Source of the DNA: an uncultured Oscillospiraceae bacterium
GTDB lineage: Bacteria; Bacillota; Clostridia; Oscillospirales; Oscillospiraceae
NCBI GenBank assembly: GCA_910588635.1
Contig: CAJUPW010000001.1
Coordinates: 1-64,000, forward strand
DNA: 64,000 bases
Direction: 5' to 3'
Positions 9,768 to 18,496 of this stretch are shown in pieces. How positions within the stretch are numbered: the first letter of the stretch is position 1; the number at the start of each line of letters is the position of its first letter. The position numbers and the translations under genes were made by a program. Under the pieces are notes generated by a model. It saw only the letters and a list, made by a program, of their open reading frames with translations, searched no databases and had not been told where the DNA came from.

Positions 9768-9975
9768 ATTCTTCCGTCACAGTGAGAATATCGGTGAGCT
9801 GGCAGTCCAGCGCCTCAAGGATGCGGCCCAGGTTATAGCCGTCCAGGCGGTAAACCTTGTTTTTGTAGTAGCTGTCAATAACATGATACTGAATACCAGT
9901 ACGTTTTGCGAGATTATATCGGCTGATACCGTTGGCGTCTAAATAGTCAGCAAGACAAAACCGAACAACCTTCAT
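9766..9975 (-). CDS. Small XRE-family HTH protein
   Basis: A DNA-binding protein of about 69 aa consisting almost entirely of a Cro/C1-type helix-turn-helix, with YNLAKRTGIQYHVIDSYYKN as the likely recognition unit and a second half (LGRILEALDCQLTDIL) typical of XRE helices 4-5. ATG 9975 is spaced seven bases from GAGAGGG; ATG 9978 is also possible. It is divergent from the 49-aa gene at 10083, with about 107 bp shared between them. A repressor role for that region is plausible but unproven. Confidence 0.75.
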   Translation of the reverse strand: MKVVRFCLADYLDANGISRYNLAKRTGIQYHVIDSYYKNKVYRLDGYNLGRILEALDCQLTDILTVTEE

Positions 9976-10082
9976 CATGATACCCTCTCTTTGATATATA
10001 TCATATAGAAACCATACGATAGTTGACAAGCAACTCCTTTTAGTATATTCTCAAATAAGTATATACCGGAGAGGTGAACATT

Positions 10083-10232
10083 ATGACTGACTACAAAAAG
10101 CTGTACCATCTGCTGTTCAACGCCATTACCGACGCGCTGGACGGGATAGACCGTCTGGAGCTTACGGCCGCCGTCCAGCGGCTGAAGGACGCGCAAATCA
10201 AAGCGGAGGAGATCATTCTGGAAGATACTTGA
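10083..10232 (+). CDS. 49-residue acidic helical protein
   Basis: A 49-aa frame with the ribosome site GGAGAGGTG eight bases before ATG 10083. The product is predicted all-helical and acidic, with LYHLLFNAITDALDGIDRLE and a charged amphipathic C-terminal half. Similar short proteins sit next to small HTH genes in other Clostridia as I recall, but no function is known to me. A TTGACA at 10023-10028 with TATATT 15-16 bp downstream is a possible promoter. The gene ends directly on a terminator. It is too short for many gene callers. Confidence 0.65.
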   Translation: MTDYKKLYHLLFNAITDALDGIDRLELTAAVQRLKDAQIKAEEIILEDT

Positions 10233-10260
10233 ACGAGGCGCATGTGCGCCTCGTTTCCGT
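10232..10260 (+). terminator. Terminator after the 49-aa gene
   Basis: ACGAGGCGCA-TG-TGCGCCTCGT stem followed by TTTCCGTTT. Confidence 0.75.
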
Positions 10261-10286
10261 TTCCCGAAAAAATTTTAAAATCCCTC

Positions 10287-10315
10287 TTGACTTTAGTGCT
10301 TCTTTGCGTTACACT
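10287..10315 (+). promoter_or_regulatory. Promoter of the symporter gene
   Basis: TTGACT, 17-bp spacer, TACACT. Confidence 0.6.
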
Positions 10316-10363
10316 TCAACGGTACAAAGCGTCAAAGCGCGCGGGACGAGAGGACTGTTTTCT

Positions 10364-11923
10364 ATGGCAATCAAAATTATTATGCTGCTGGTGTTCTTCG
10401 GGGTTATGGTGGGCATTGGCCTGTACTGCCGTAAGAACGCCGCCGACGTCAACGGCTTCGTGCTGGGCGGGCGCTCCGTGGGTCCCTGGCTCACCGCCTT
10501 TGCCTACGGCACCTCCTATTTCTCCGCCGTGGTCTTTGTGGGCTACGCCGGACAGTTTGGCTGGAAGTACGGCATCGCCGCCACCTGGGCGGGCATCGGC
10601 AACGCGGTGCTTGGCTCCCTGCTGGCCTGGGTGGTGCTGGGCCGCCGCACCCGGATCATGACCCAGCATCTGGACAGCGCCACCATGCCCCAGTTTTTCG
10701 GCAGGCGGTTTGGCTCCCAGTCGCTGAAGATCGCCGCCTCGGTGATTATCTTCATCTTCCTGATCCCCTACACCGCCAGCCTGTACAACGGTCTGTCCCG
10801 TCTGTTCGGCATGGCCTTTGACATCGACTACTCCATCTGCGTCATCGTCATGGCCATCCTCACCGGCGTCTACGTCATCGCCGGGGGCTACATGGCCACC
10901 GCCATCAACGACTTTATCCAGGGCATCATCATGCTTTTCGGCATCTCCGCCGTCATCGTGGCGGTGCTGAACAGCCAGGGCGGCTTTATGGCGGCCCTGA
11001 CCAAGCTGGCCCAGGTGCCCACTGAGACGGCCTCCGCCCCCGGCGTGTTCGCCTCCTTCTTCGGTCCCGACCCGGTGAATCTGCTGGGCGTGGTCATCCT
11101 CACCTCCCTGGGCACCTGGGGCCTGCCCCAGATGGTGCAGAAATTCTACGCCATCAAGAGCGAGAAGTCCATCAACACCGGCACGGTGATCTCCACCCTC
11201 TTCGCCGTTGTAGTGGCGGGCGGCTGCTACTTTCTGGGCGGCTTCGGCCGGCTGTTCGCCGGCGTGGTGGGCGTCACCGACAAGGGCGCTCCCGTGGGCG
11301 GCTTCGACGCGGTCATCCCCGCCATGCTCTCCGGCCTGCCCGACCTGCTGCTGGCGGTGGTGGTGATCCTGGTGCTGTCCGCCTCCATGTCCACCCTCAG
11401 CTCCCTGGTGCTCACCTCCAGCTCCACCCTCACCCTGGACCTGCTCAAGGGCCATGTGGTAAAAAAGATGGACGAGAAACAGCAAGTGTTCATCATGCGC
11501 TGCCTGATCGTGGTGTTTATCGCCATCTCCGTGGTGCTGGCCATCATCCAGTACCGCTCCAGCGTCACCTTCATCGCCCAGCTCATGGGCGTCAGCTGGG
11601 GCGCCCTGGCCGGAGCTTTCCTGGCCCCCTTCCTCTACGGCCTGTACTGGAGGGGCGCCACCAGAACCGCCTGCTGGGCCAGCTTTATCTTCTCCACCGT
11701 GGTCATGCTGGCCGATATCTCCCCCCTGAAGGCCAGCTTCCCCGCTCTTCTGGTCTCCCCCATCAACTGCGGCGCTTTCTGCATGATCGCCGGGCTGATT
11801 ATTGTCCCGGTGGTGTCCCTGTTCACCGCCAAGCCCAAAAAGGAGCTGGTGGACGACGCCTTCTCCTGTTACGAGGAGAAGGTCACCGTCCGCAAAAGCC
11901 AGGCCCTGGGCGACCCGCAATAA
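10364..11923 (+). CDS. Sodium:solute symporter (SSS family)
   Basis: An integral membrane Na+-coupled transporter of 519 aa with about 13 predicted helices. The SSS signature region is visible early (FVLGGRSVGPWLTAF) with FSAVVFVGYAGQFGWKYG, as in PutP- and pantothenate-type members. The substrate (amino acid, sugar or carboxylate) cannot be read. ATG 10364 is preferred to upstream in-frame codons because GAGAGGA precedes it by nine bases and the promoter lies at 10287-10315. The C-terminal 45 residues are cytoplasmic and charged. It stands alone between a terminator and an AT-rich island. Confidence 0.88.
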   Translation: MAIKIIMLLVFFGVMVGIGLYCRKNAADVNGFVLGGRSVGPWLTAFAYGTSYFSAVVFVGYAGQFGWKYGIAATWAGIGNAVLGSLLAWVVLGRRTRIMTQHLDSATMPQFFGRRFGSQSLKIAASVIIFIFLIPYTASLYNGLSRLFGMAFDIDYSICVIVMAILTGVYVIAGGYMATAINDFIQGIIMLFGISAVIVAVLNSQGGFMAALTKLAQVPTETASAPGVFASFFGPDPVNLLGVVILTSLGTWGLPQMVQKFYAIKSEKSINTGTVISTLFAVVVAGGCYFLGGFGRLFAGVVGVTDKGAPVGGFDAVIPAMLSGLPDLLLAVVVILVLSASMSTLSSLVLTSSSTLTLDLLKGHVVKKMDEKQQVFIMRCLIVVFIAISVVLAIIQYRSSVTFIAQLMGVSWGALAGAFLAPFLYGLYWRGATRTACWASFIFSTVVMLADISPLKASFPALLVSPINCGAFCMIAGLIIVPVVSLFTAKPKKELVDDAFSCYEEKVTVRKSQALGDPQ

Positions 11924-11958
11924 AAATCTAACATCACATACAAAAACGAAAAAATATA

Positions 11959-11987
11959 TTGCAAATATTTGTGATATATGATAAAAT
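11959..11987 (+). promoter_or_regulatory. Promoter of the AT-rich island operon
   Basis: TTGCAA, 17-bp spacer, TAAAAT. The palindrome CAAATATTTG (11962-11971) overlaps the -35. Confidence 0.55.
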
Positions 11988-12040
11988 AAATATGGTCCAT
12001 GGCCGTTAGTGAGCATGAAAGTTGTAAAGGAGGAATAATG

Positions 12041-13054
12041 ATGAAAAAATGGTTAGTATATAAGAAACTGTGTGCTATGTTTTGTGTTATTGCCCTATGT
12101 ATTCAGTTGATTCCAACGGTTATGGCTATGGATTTAATTTCAGAATTAGCTGGTGAGCAGGTTATTGACAAGCAAAGTCTCGAAAACCTTATGCCTACAG
12201 AAACTGATGGCATCTTAAAGACCGTCAATAATGAATATTTAACAGAAAATGATGATGGAAGTTATATTGTTCTTGAAAAGCACAAGGTGTCATTTGAAAA
12301 TGAAGCTTTGCTGCAAGCGCAGTTACAAGCGCTTGATATTCCAGAAGATCTAAAACAAAGCGTAAGGGATAAGTATGAAACACTCCAGCAATACGGAATG
12401 GAAAAAGATATTCAAGTATCCATATATGAAGGGGTAAAAAAAATCAATGCAAATGGCCGTTCTGTAATTGGTGATTTACCTGTTATTACAGCAGAAGGAC
12501 GGAAATTTAAAGTTTATAAAATTGATCTGACAAATATTAAAATAGATGAGAAAATCGTAAAGGGCAAACAAACAGTGCCAATGTTAAAGAATACAACTGC
12601 TCTTGTACTGACAATAATCGGGACGGGACCTGTTGGAGAAACTGTTTCGTTTGGATTGGGTGTTGCTTCAGCAGGAATGACGCTGTTCGATATTTGTTGT
12701 GCGGCGCTAGATTTTGGAATTACGGGGACTTTAGACGATGCGCATTATGTAAAGGGAAACTATTCGGGGGTTGAGAACCATTACTACATTTATTTAGATA
12801 CACTTGAAGAATGGAGAAGGGTGCTAATTACAGAATCTGTATCCATCCATGAGATGACTTTTACCACTTATTTATGTCATAATCCTGAACCTGGGACCTA
12901 CATAGGAGAAACAGCGCATGAAAAGACCGTATATAATTTGAATTATAAAACGGAAAGCTTTGGTAATCCATTCAAGGTTGCAGTGCAGCATCAATTTTCG
13001 GGGAAGTTCGAGGAAATTACGATTAGATATCAGGGAAAGGATATTTGTTTTTAA
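12041..13054 (+). CDS. Secreted protein of unknown function
   Basis: A 337-aa protein with a typical signal peptide (MKKW then a hydrophobic core, cleavage probably after PTVMA). The mature part is acidic and helical at first. It carries a conspicuous glycine-rich hydrophobic stretch at about 195-235 (IIGTGPVGETVSFGLG, then GMTLFDICCAALDFG) that could insert in a membrane. The remainder is beta-rich. I do not recognise the family. AAAGGAGGA sits six bases before ATG 12041. The gene is clearly AT-rich compared with its neighbours, as is the next gene, which suggests acquisition by transfer. Export with membrane association is inference from the segments seen. Confidence 0.6.
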   Translation: MKKWLVYKKLCAMFCVIALCIQLIPTVMAMDLISELAGEQVIDKQSLENLMPTETDGILKTVNNEYLTENDDGSYIVLEKHKVSFENEALLQAQLQALDIPEDLKQSVRDKYETLQQYGMEKDIQVSIYEGVKKINANGRSVIGDLPVITAEGRKFKVYKIDLTNIKIDEKIVKGKQTVPMLKNTTALVLTIIGTGPVGETVSFGLGVASAGMTLFDICCAALDFGITGTLDDAHYVKGNYSGVENHYYIYLDTLEEWRRVLITESVSIHEMTFTTYLCHNPEPGTYIGETAHEKTVYNLNYKTESFGNPFKVAVQHQFSGKFEEITIRYQGKDICF

Positions 13055-13056
13055 AA

Positions 13057-13341
13057 ATGGAAGGAACAAAGCGTGTAATATTAGAAAAATGTCCTATGTG
13101 TAGAGGATACCTAAACGAGGGGATTCTCTACACGCAAGGGAGACCGGGGTTGCTGTTTCTTTTAAAACTTCCTAAAATGCATATGTTTATGTCTGGAAAT
13201 AGATTAAGCAAGGAAAAGGGTTGCGTTGTTTTAGATGGAATTTATCAGTTAAGAATAAACCATACGGCAATAAGAGCATATAATTGTCCAAGCTGCAAGT
13301 CGGTTATATGTTTTTACGGTGAAGATAAATTGAACGCATAG
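13057..13341 (+). CDS. DUF6487-like zinc-ribbon protein
   Basis: A protein of about 94 aa with CPMC near the N terminus and CPSC near the C terminus, an arrangement that resembles DUF6487 proteins and should form a four-cysteine zinc ribbon. It starts 2 nt after the preceding stop codon and so is probably translationally coupled to the secreted protein. An in-frame TTG at 13045 with AAAGG four bases upstream is an alternative start. It has the same AT-rich composition as its partner. Function unknown. Confidence 0.6.
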   Translation: MEGTKRVILEKCPMCRGYLNEGILYTQGRPGLLFLLKLPKMHMFMSGNRLSKEKGCVVLDGIYQLRINHTAIRAYNCPSCKSVICFYGEDKLNA

Positions 13342-13391
13342 AAAAGTAAAAATAACGGATGTTGGGGACCAATAAAAATCCCCTCTTCCTC

Positions 13392-13437
13392 TTTCAAAAC
13401 GGCGGAGCCTGTGGTATTCTATACCATAGGCTTCGCC
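13392..13437 (+). promoter_or_regulatory. Promoter overlapping a 17-bp inverted repeat, upstream of the amidohydrolase
   Basis: TTTCAA, 17-bp spacer, TATTCT with TGTGG before the -10. The -10 lies in the loop and inner stem of a 17-bp near-perfect inverted repeat (13401-13417 with 13421-13437), which could act as operator or as terminator of the island transcript. Confidence 0.45.
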
Positions 13438-13464
13438 ACTTTCACCCAGAAAGGAACCGTTTCC

Positions 13465-14334
13465 ATGATTTTCGATATCCATACCCACACCTTTCCGGAC
13501 AAAATCGCCCCCTCCACCATTGAAAAGCTCCAGTCCATGTCACACACCGCGGCCTTCTCCGACGGCACCGAGGCGGGGCTTCGCGCCTCCATGGAGAAAG
13601 CGGGGATTGACGGCTGCCTGATCCTCCCCGTGGCCACCAGCGCCCGGCAGGTGATCCACGTCAACGATGCCTCCGCCGGTCTGAACGACCGGGCCCCCGA
13701 GACGGGGCTGTGGTCCTTCGGCTGTATGCATCCAGACTTTGACGGCTGGAAGGAGGAGCTCTCCCGCATCGCCGCCCTGGGCATGAAGGGGGTCAAGCTC
13801 CATCCCATCTACCAGGGGCTGGACTTTGACGACATCCGCTACCTGCGCATTCTGGACCGCTGCGGCGAGCTGGGGCTGATCGTCCTCACCCACGCCGGCC
13901 GGGACATTGGCTTCCCCCTCCGGGACCACTGCACCCCGGAGATGACCCTCAACGCCCTGCGTCAGGTGGGGCCGGTGAAGCTGATCCTGGCCCATATGGG
14001 GGGCTGGCGGGAGTGGGACCGGGTGGAGGCCTTGCTGCCCGACACCGGGGTCTATCTGGACACCGCCTTCGCCCTGGGCCGCATCTCCCCCCTGGGGGAC
14101 GGCTACTACGGCCCCTCCGACCTGCCATTGATGGAGGTGGAGCAGTTCGTCCGCATGGTGCGCAAGTTCCCCGGCCGGGTCCTCTTCGGCACCGACAGCC
14201 CATGGCGGGACCAGAAGGAGGGCATTGAGCTGATCGAGGCCCTGCCCCTCACCCGGGAGGAGAAGGACGGCATCTTGGGGGAGTACGCCCGGACGCTGCT
14301 GGAATTAAATCAGGAGGCATACCATGCGCATTGA
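13465..14334 (+). CDS. Amidohydrolase family protein (metal-dependent hydrolase)
   Basis: A 289-aa TIM-barrel hydrolase of the amidohydrolase-2 type. Metal ligands are visible as HTHTFP at residues 5-10, a His in KGVKLHP (about 113), VLTHAG (about 140), LAHMGG and the terminal Asp in LFGTDSPW (about 240). The reaction is not identifiable; family members act on C-N or C-C bonds. AAGGA nine bases before ATG 13465 sets the start, and earlier in-frame codons fall in the promoter. It overlaps the next gene by 11 nt, so the two form an operon. Confidence 0.8.
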   Translation: MIFDIHTHTFPDKIAPSTIEKLQSMSHTAAFSDGTEAGLRASMEKAGIDGCLILPVATSARQVIHVNDASAGLNDRAPETGLWSFGCMHPDFDGWKEELSRIAALGMKGVKLHPIYQGLDFDDIRYLRILDRCGELGLIVLTHAGRDIGFPLRDHCTPEMTLNALRQVGPVKLILAHMGGWREWDRVEALLPDTGVYLDTAFALGRISPLGDGYYGPSDLPLMEVEQFVRMVRKFPGRVLFGTDSPWRDQKEGIELIEALPLTREEKDGILGEYARTLLELNQEAYHAH

Positions 14335-14878
14335 TCCCACACGCTACACCGCCCGGCCCACGGACGACCGCATCCCCCAGGAATTTGCCATCTACGACAG
14401 GCTGGAGGAGCTGGACATCCCCTACGTCCGGGTGGATCATGACCACGCCGACACCATTGAGTTCTGCCATGAGGTGGAACAGGTGCTGGGCGCTCACATC
14501 TGCAAGAACCTGTTTCTGTGCAACCGGCAGCAGACCGATTTCTACCTGCTGATGATGCCCGGGGACAAGCCCTTCAAGACCAAATTTCTCTCCGCCCAGC
14601 TGGGCTGCTCCCGGCTGTCCTTCGCCGACGGCGGTCACATGCGGGACTATTTGCAGACCGTCCCCGGCTCGGTATCCGCTCTGGAGCTGCTCTTTGACAC
14701 GGACCGCCATGTCACGCTGGTCATTGACCGGGAGCTGATGGAGGATGAATTTATCAGCGGCCATCCGGGCATCTCCACCTCCACCCTCCGGCTCAGCCGG
14801 GAGGACCTGCTGCGCTTTGTGGAGTCCACCGGCCACTCTCCCACCTATATTGACCTGCCCGATCCGCGGAAGGAATGA
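14324..14878 (+). CDS. YbaK/ProX-type prolyl-tRNA editing domain protein
   Basis: A 184-aa free-standing editing domain of the YbaK/ProX/PrdX class, enzymes that hydrolyse mischarged Ala-tRNA(Pro) or related aminoacyl-tRNAs. The family motifs include CKNLFLCNRQ with the lysine proposed to be catalytic, and late GHPGISTSTLRLS corresponding to the conserved GxxPxT-like loop. ATG 14324 lies inside the amidohydrolase tail. Aminoacyl-tRNA specificity is not readable. Confidence 0.85.
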   Translation: MRIDPTRYTARPTDDRIPQEFAIYDRLEELDIPYVRVDHDHADTIEFCHEVEQVLGAHICKNLFLCNRQQTDFYLLMMPGDKPFKTKFLSAQLGCSRLSFADGGHMRDYLQTVPGSVSALELLFDTDRHVTLVIDRELMEDEFISGHPGISTSTLRLSREDLLRFVESTGHSPTYIDLPDPRKE

Positions 14879-14880
14879 CG

Positions 14881-14909
14881 AAGTCCCCCGGCAAGCCGGG
14901 GGACTTTTC
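14881..14909. terminator. Bidirectional terminator
   Basis: AAGTCCCCCGGC-AA-GCCGGGGGACTT with TTTTCT on the plus side. It abuts the stop codon of the convergent gene. Confidence 0.8.
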
Positions 14910-15608
14910 TCACGCTTTTCTCAGAATGCCCATGGGAGTGCACTCCTCCCCCTGGCCCAGGGGGTTGTCTCCCAGCGCCTTGGCCAGCCAGTCCATCGTG
15001 GGCTGCTTCTCGGAGAAGCCCAGGATATTGGCCCCCAGGTCGTTGATGTCCACGATGGCGACGGGATATCCAAGCGCCTGTGCCAGGCGCTTGGCCGTCC
15101 CCATGGGGTCGGCGGGGGTGAGGACCACGTAGTGGTCGTAGGGCGGGATGGTGCCCTCGGTGGGGCCGTCGATGCCCCGGGCCTTGGGGCCGGCCACGTT
15201 GTAGAACCAGCCCCGCTGGCCGAAAATTTTGCCGACTACCGAGCAGAAGGCCGCGAACAGAATCCGCAGGGTGCCGCACTCCCGGAGGGCCATCTCCATG
15301 GTCTCCGGGATGCCCAGGCCGATGCCGGCGGGGGTCTTGGTGACGTAGCGGCTCAGGGTAATTGCCAGCTTTCGGGGGCGTATGTCCTCCATGGGGATGG
15401 CCCGGCTCTGGGTGCAGGCCACCGCCTTTTCGGAGATGAACAGAATATCCCCCGCCCGCAGCTTGTCCTTGGGGTACTTGAGGACCACGTCCACCATGTC
15501 GTCGTCCTTGGTAATGAGGTGGGTTTTCACAGGGATGCGCAGATAGTCCACGCCGTCCACGGTACGGATCAGCTTCTTGCCGGGATTGGCGCTGTAATTC
15601 TCACTCAT
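14910..15608 (-). CDS. Coenzyme F420-0:L-glutamate ligase-like protein (CofE family)
   Basis: A 232-aa protein of the CofE/FbiB fold, a GTP-dependent gamma-glutamyl ligase family in methanogens and actinobacteria. Motifs seen are LRAGDILFISEKAVA and PMGTAKRLAQALG, and the long AGIGLGIPETMEMAL helix region. No other F420 gene is visible here, and Clostridia are not known F420 makers, so the true substrate is probably a different acid. A TATAAT with GGTGG before it (15650-15659) lies upstream. It is followed on the same strand by no gene before the shared terminator. Confidence 0.75.
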   Translation of the reverse strand: MSENYSANPGKKLIRTVDGVDYLRIPVKTHLITKDDDMVDVVLKYPKDKLRAGDILFISEKAVACTQSRAIPMEDIRPRKLAITLSRYVTKTPAGIGLGIPETMEMALRECGTLRILFAAFCSVVGKIFGQRGWFYNVAGPKARGIDGPTEGTIPPYDHYVVLTPADPMGTAKRLAQALGYPVAIVDINDLGANILGFSEKQPTMDWLAKALGDNPLGQGEECTPMGILRKA

Positions 15609-15673
15609 GGGACAGGGCTCCTCTCATTGGTTCAAAATTCCTGGGACATTATACCACCATTATGCCCTCTGCG

Positions 15674-16981
15674 CTACCTGTTTTCCAAATTTAATAATTC
15701 TCCCTCCAGATACCCGTCCCCTACGCCGGTGACGGATACCTGCCGCAGTCGATTGTGGAGAGGTTCTTCACTTCTGACCTCCACCCTGCAGTAGCGGGTG
15801 GTATGGCCCCGCCACAGGCCGTCCCGCTCCTCCTCGAAAAGGACCTCCACCGTCTGTCCCACAAATTGGGACAGATAGTCCCGCTCCATCCCCCCGGCAA
15901 TGACGGCCGCCCGGCCGGCCCGCTCCTCCCGGACCGCCTTGACCGTCTGGCCGGGCATGGAGGCCGCCGGAGTGCCGGGGCGGCGTGAGTAGGGGAAGAT
16001 GTGCATGGCGGAAAAGGCGCACCGCCGGATGAAGTCCAGCGACTGGGAAAACTCCTCCTCGGTCTCCCCTGGAAAGCCCACGATCATGTCGGTGGTGACG
16101 GCGGGGGCGTCGAAGCGCTTACGCAGAAGGGATACGCTCTCATAAAACCGGGCGGTGTCATATTTCCGGTTCATCCGTTTCAGGGTGGCGTCGCAGCCGG
16201 ACTGCATGGACAGATGGAAGTGGGGGCACAGGTTCGGAAGCTTCGCCGCCCGAACGCAGAAGTCCTCGGTGACAGTCCGGGGCTCCAGGGAGCCCAGCCG
16301 GACGCGGCAGCCAGGCGCGGCGGCGCAGACGGCCTCCACCAGGTCGATCAGGCGGGCGCCGTCCTTGAAGTCGCGCCCCCAGGAGGAAATTTCAATGCCG
16401 GTGAGCACCAGCTCCCGGTAGCCCTCCCCGGCCAGCTTTTCCGCCTGGGCGGCGGCGTCCTGAAGGGACAGGGAGCGGACGGGCCCCCGGGCATAGGGGA
16501 TGATGCAGTAGGAGCAGAAGTTGACGCACCCGTCCTCCACCTTGAGCATGGCCCGGGTGCGGCCCTCCAGCCCCCCGGCGGGCAAGGGCTCAAAGGCCCG
16601 GCGCTTCATGGCGTCGTCCAGGGCGGTGATTTTTCCCCGGCGCTTCGCGTACGCCTCTTCCACCAGCTCCACAAAGCGGACCCGGTCTCCGGTGCCCGCC
16701 ACAACGTCCACAGGCAGGCCGTCCATGTCGCCGGGATGGGTCTGGGGGTAGCAGCCGCACAGGGCCACCACCGCGCCGGAGGCCCGCTTCCGGGCCTGAC
16801 GGACAGTCTGCCTGGACTTCTTGTCGCTCACCGCCGTGACGGTGCAGGAGTTGACAATGTACGCGTCGGCCTCCCCCTCGAAGGGGACTGAAACATGGCC
16901 CCGGGCGGCAAAAAGCCGCTCCAGGGCCTGGGTCTCATACTGGTTGACCTTGCAGCCCAGGGTGCAGAAGGCAACCCTCAT
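15674..16981 (-). CDS. mtaB: tRNA t6A37 methylthiotransferase MtaB
   Basis: A radical SAM methylthiotransferase that converts t6A37 to ms2t6A37 in ANN-decoding tRNAs. The 435-aa protein has the N-terminal UPF0004 cluster cysteines (FCTLGCKVNQYET, NSCTVT, LCGCYPQ), the SAM cluster motif CVNFCSYC near residue 150, and a C-terminal TRAM-like domain. ATG 16981 is chosen over 17011 because GGAGT lies eight bases upstream and homology begins at MRVAFCTLGC. It lies 42 bp downstream of the AAA+ gene and is probably in its transcript. Confidence 0.93.
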   Translation of the reverse strand: MRVAFCTLGCKVNQYETQALERLFAARGHVSVPFEGEADAYIVNSCTVTAVSDKKSRQTVRQARKRASGAVVALCGCYPQTHPGDMDGLPVDVVAGTGDRVRFVELVEEAYAKRRGKITALDDAMKRRAFEPLPAGGLEGRTRAMLKVEDGCVNFCSYCIIPYARGPVRSLSLQDAAAQAEKLAGEGYRELVLTGIEISSWGRDFKDGARLIDLVEAVCAAAPGCRVRLGSLEPRTVTEDFCVRAAKLPNLCPHFHLSMQSGCDATLKRMNRKYDTARFYESVSLLRKRFDAPAVTTDMIVGFPGETEEEFSQSLDFIRRCAFSAMHIFPYSRRPGTPAASMPGQTVKAVREERAGRAAVIAGGMERDYLSQFVGQTVEVLFEEERDGLWRGHTTRYCRVEVRSEEPLHNRLRQVSVTGVGDGYLEGELLNLENR

Positions 16982-17023
16982 GCGCCGTACTCCGGGCCAG
17001 CGGTAAAACACGTTACGCCGCTC

Positions 17024-18472
17024 TTACCTTGGTGAAAATTGATTCGCATTGGAATTTCCTCCTTCTTTCCCGTCCAAATCCTCAGCCAGCAGCTCCATGA
17101 GCTGCTCCCTGGTGGGCGTCTCCAGCTGGGACACCCGGTCGGCCTGACGGGCCACCGCCTGCTCGAAAAGGTTGCGTACGTCCCGGGCGTTGCCGAAGTT
17201 CTCGTCCCGGCTGTCGTAGAGCTCCCGCAGGTCCTTCTCCATGAACCGCTCCCCCTCCTCCGAGAGGGCGTACCCGTTCTTTCTGCACATGGAGCGGAAA
17301 ATCTCCATCAGCTGCCTGCCGTCGTAGTCCTCGAAGAAGAAATACTTGTTGAACCGGGACTCCAGGCCGGGGTTGGCGTGGATAAACTGCTCCATCCGGT
17401 CGGTGTACCCGGCCACAATGACGATCAGGTCTTTTCGGTGGTCCTCCATATTCTTGAGGACCACCTCGATGGCCTCGTGGCCGAAATCGTTGGCGTTGTC
17501 GGCGTTGACCAGGGCGTAGGCCTCGTCGATGAACAGCACCCCGCCGATGGCCTTCTGGACGGCCTCCTGGGTCTTGAGGGCGGTCTGTCCCACGAAGCCG
17601 GCCACCAGCCCGGAGCGGTCCACCTCCACCAGCTGGCCCTTGGACAGCACCCCCACCGCGTGGTAAATTTTGGCAAGCAGCCGGGCCACGGTGGTCTTTC
17701 CCGTACCCGGATTGCCCATAAACACCAGGTGGAGGGACATGGGGGGCACGGGCAGGCCGGCCTCCTCCCGGAGCTTTCGCACCTTCACCAGATTGATGAG
17801 GCTCTTCACGTCCTTTTTCACCTTGTCCAGGCCGCACAGCTCGTCCAGCTGGGCCAGCAGCTCCTCCAGGGTGGGTTCGGGCTCAGCCTTCTCCTCCTTT
17901 TGGAGAGCGGAGGCCGTCCCGGCCTTAGGAGCCGGGGCGGCGGGCTTGGGGGCGGCGAACTGATCGGCCCGGATGGCGGGCCGGTCGGCGCGCAGGCCGT
18001 CTTTGTCACACAGCGCCAGCAGCGCGTCGTTACAGGAGTTGACAAACCCCGCCTCGCTCTCGCTGACCACCCCGTCCACCGCGGCGAAGAGGAGCAGCAG
18101 GATCACCAGGTCGTCAGCGAACCGCCGGGCCAGGGAGGTGCCCTTCATCCTGTCGTACCGCCGCAGGTCCTCAAAGAAGGAGGGAGGCCGAAACAGATCG
18201 AAGTTGGCCACTCCGGAGGCCACCTCCCAGTACAGGGCGGAGGGGGCCTGACGGCCGGAGGAGTAAATGGCGTTGTAAAACTCCACATGCCGGGGAGAGA
18301 TGGAGCTGGCGCTGTCCGCCTGCCACACCCCCAGGACGTACTGGCGCATATATCCGTCTATCTGGCTGCCGAAGGCCATGCGCAGGGAGGGGTCGGGGAT
18401 CAGCTTTCGGAAGGCGGCCAGCATTTCATTATACTGCTTGTGGACCTCGCTGGCGGTTATCATGGTACTCAT
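17024..18472 (-). CDS. CbbX/SpoVK-type AAA+ ATPase
   Basis: A 482-aa AAA+ protein. The N-terminal 180 residues are helical and resemble a TerB-like or adaptor region (LLFAAVDGVVSESEAGFVN). A Pro/Ala-rich linker follows at about 190-215. The single AAA module has Walker A GNPGTGKTT (about 252), Walker B VLFIDEAYAL (about 312) and a sensor region NARDVRNLFEQA. The C-terminal module closely resembles CbbX and the sporulation protein SpoVK. ATG 18472 follows GAGGTG by six bases. The sporulating context makes a SpoVK-like remodelling role plausible. Confidence 0.85.
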   Translation of the reverse strand: MSTMITASEVHKQYNEMLAAFRKLIPDPSLRMAFGSQIDGYMRQYVLGVWQADSASSISPRHVEFYNAIYSSGRQAPSALYWEVASGVANFDLFRPPSFFEDLRRYDRMKGTSLARRFADDLVILLLLFAAVDGVVSESEAGFVNSCNDALLALCDKDGLRADRPAIRADQFAAPKPAAPAPKAGTASALQKEEKAEPEPTLEELLAQLDELCGLDKVKKDVKSLINLVKVRKLREEAGLPVPPMSLHLVFMGNPGTGKTTVARLLAKIYHAVGVLSKGQLVEVDRSGLVAGFVGQTALKTQEAVQKAIGGVLFIDEAYALVNADNANDFGHEAIEVVLKNMEDHRKDLIVIVAGYTDRMEQFIHANPGLESRFNKYFFFEDYDGRQLMEIFRSMCRKNGYALSEEGERFMEKDLRELYDSRDENFGNARDVRNLFEQAVARQADRVSQLETPTREQLMELLAEDLDGKEGGNSNANQFSPR

Positions 18473-18496
18473 AGCGAACACCTCTTTTATCTCCCT

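Noticed and set aside
10316..12016. 566-aa minus frame opposite the symporter
   Set aside because: Gly/His/Asp-rich antisense translation of membrane helices, no start site, no domain.
12872..13069. 65-aa minus frame at the end of the secreted protein gene
   Set aside because: No ribosome site and opposite to the gene with signal peptide; chance frame in AT-rich DNA.
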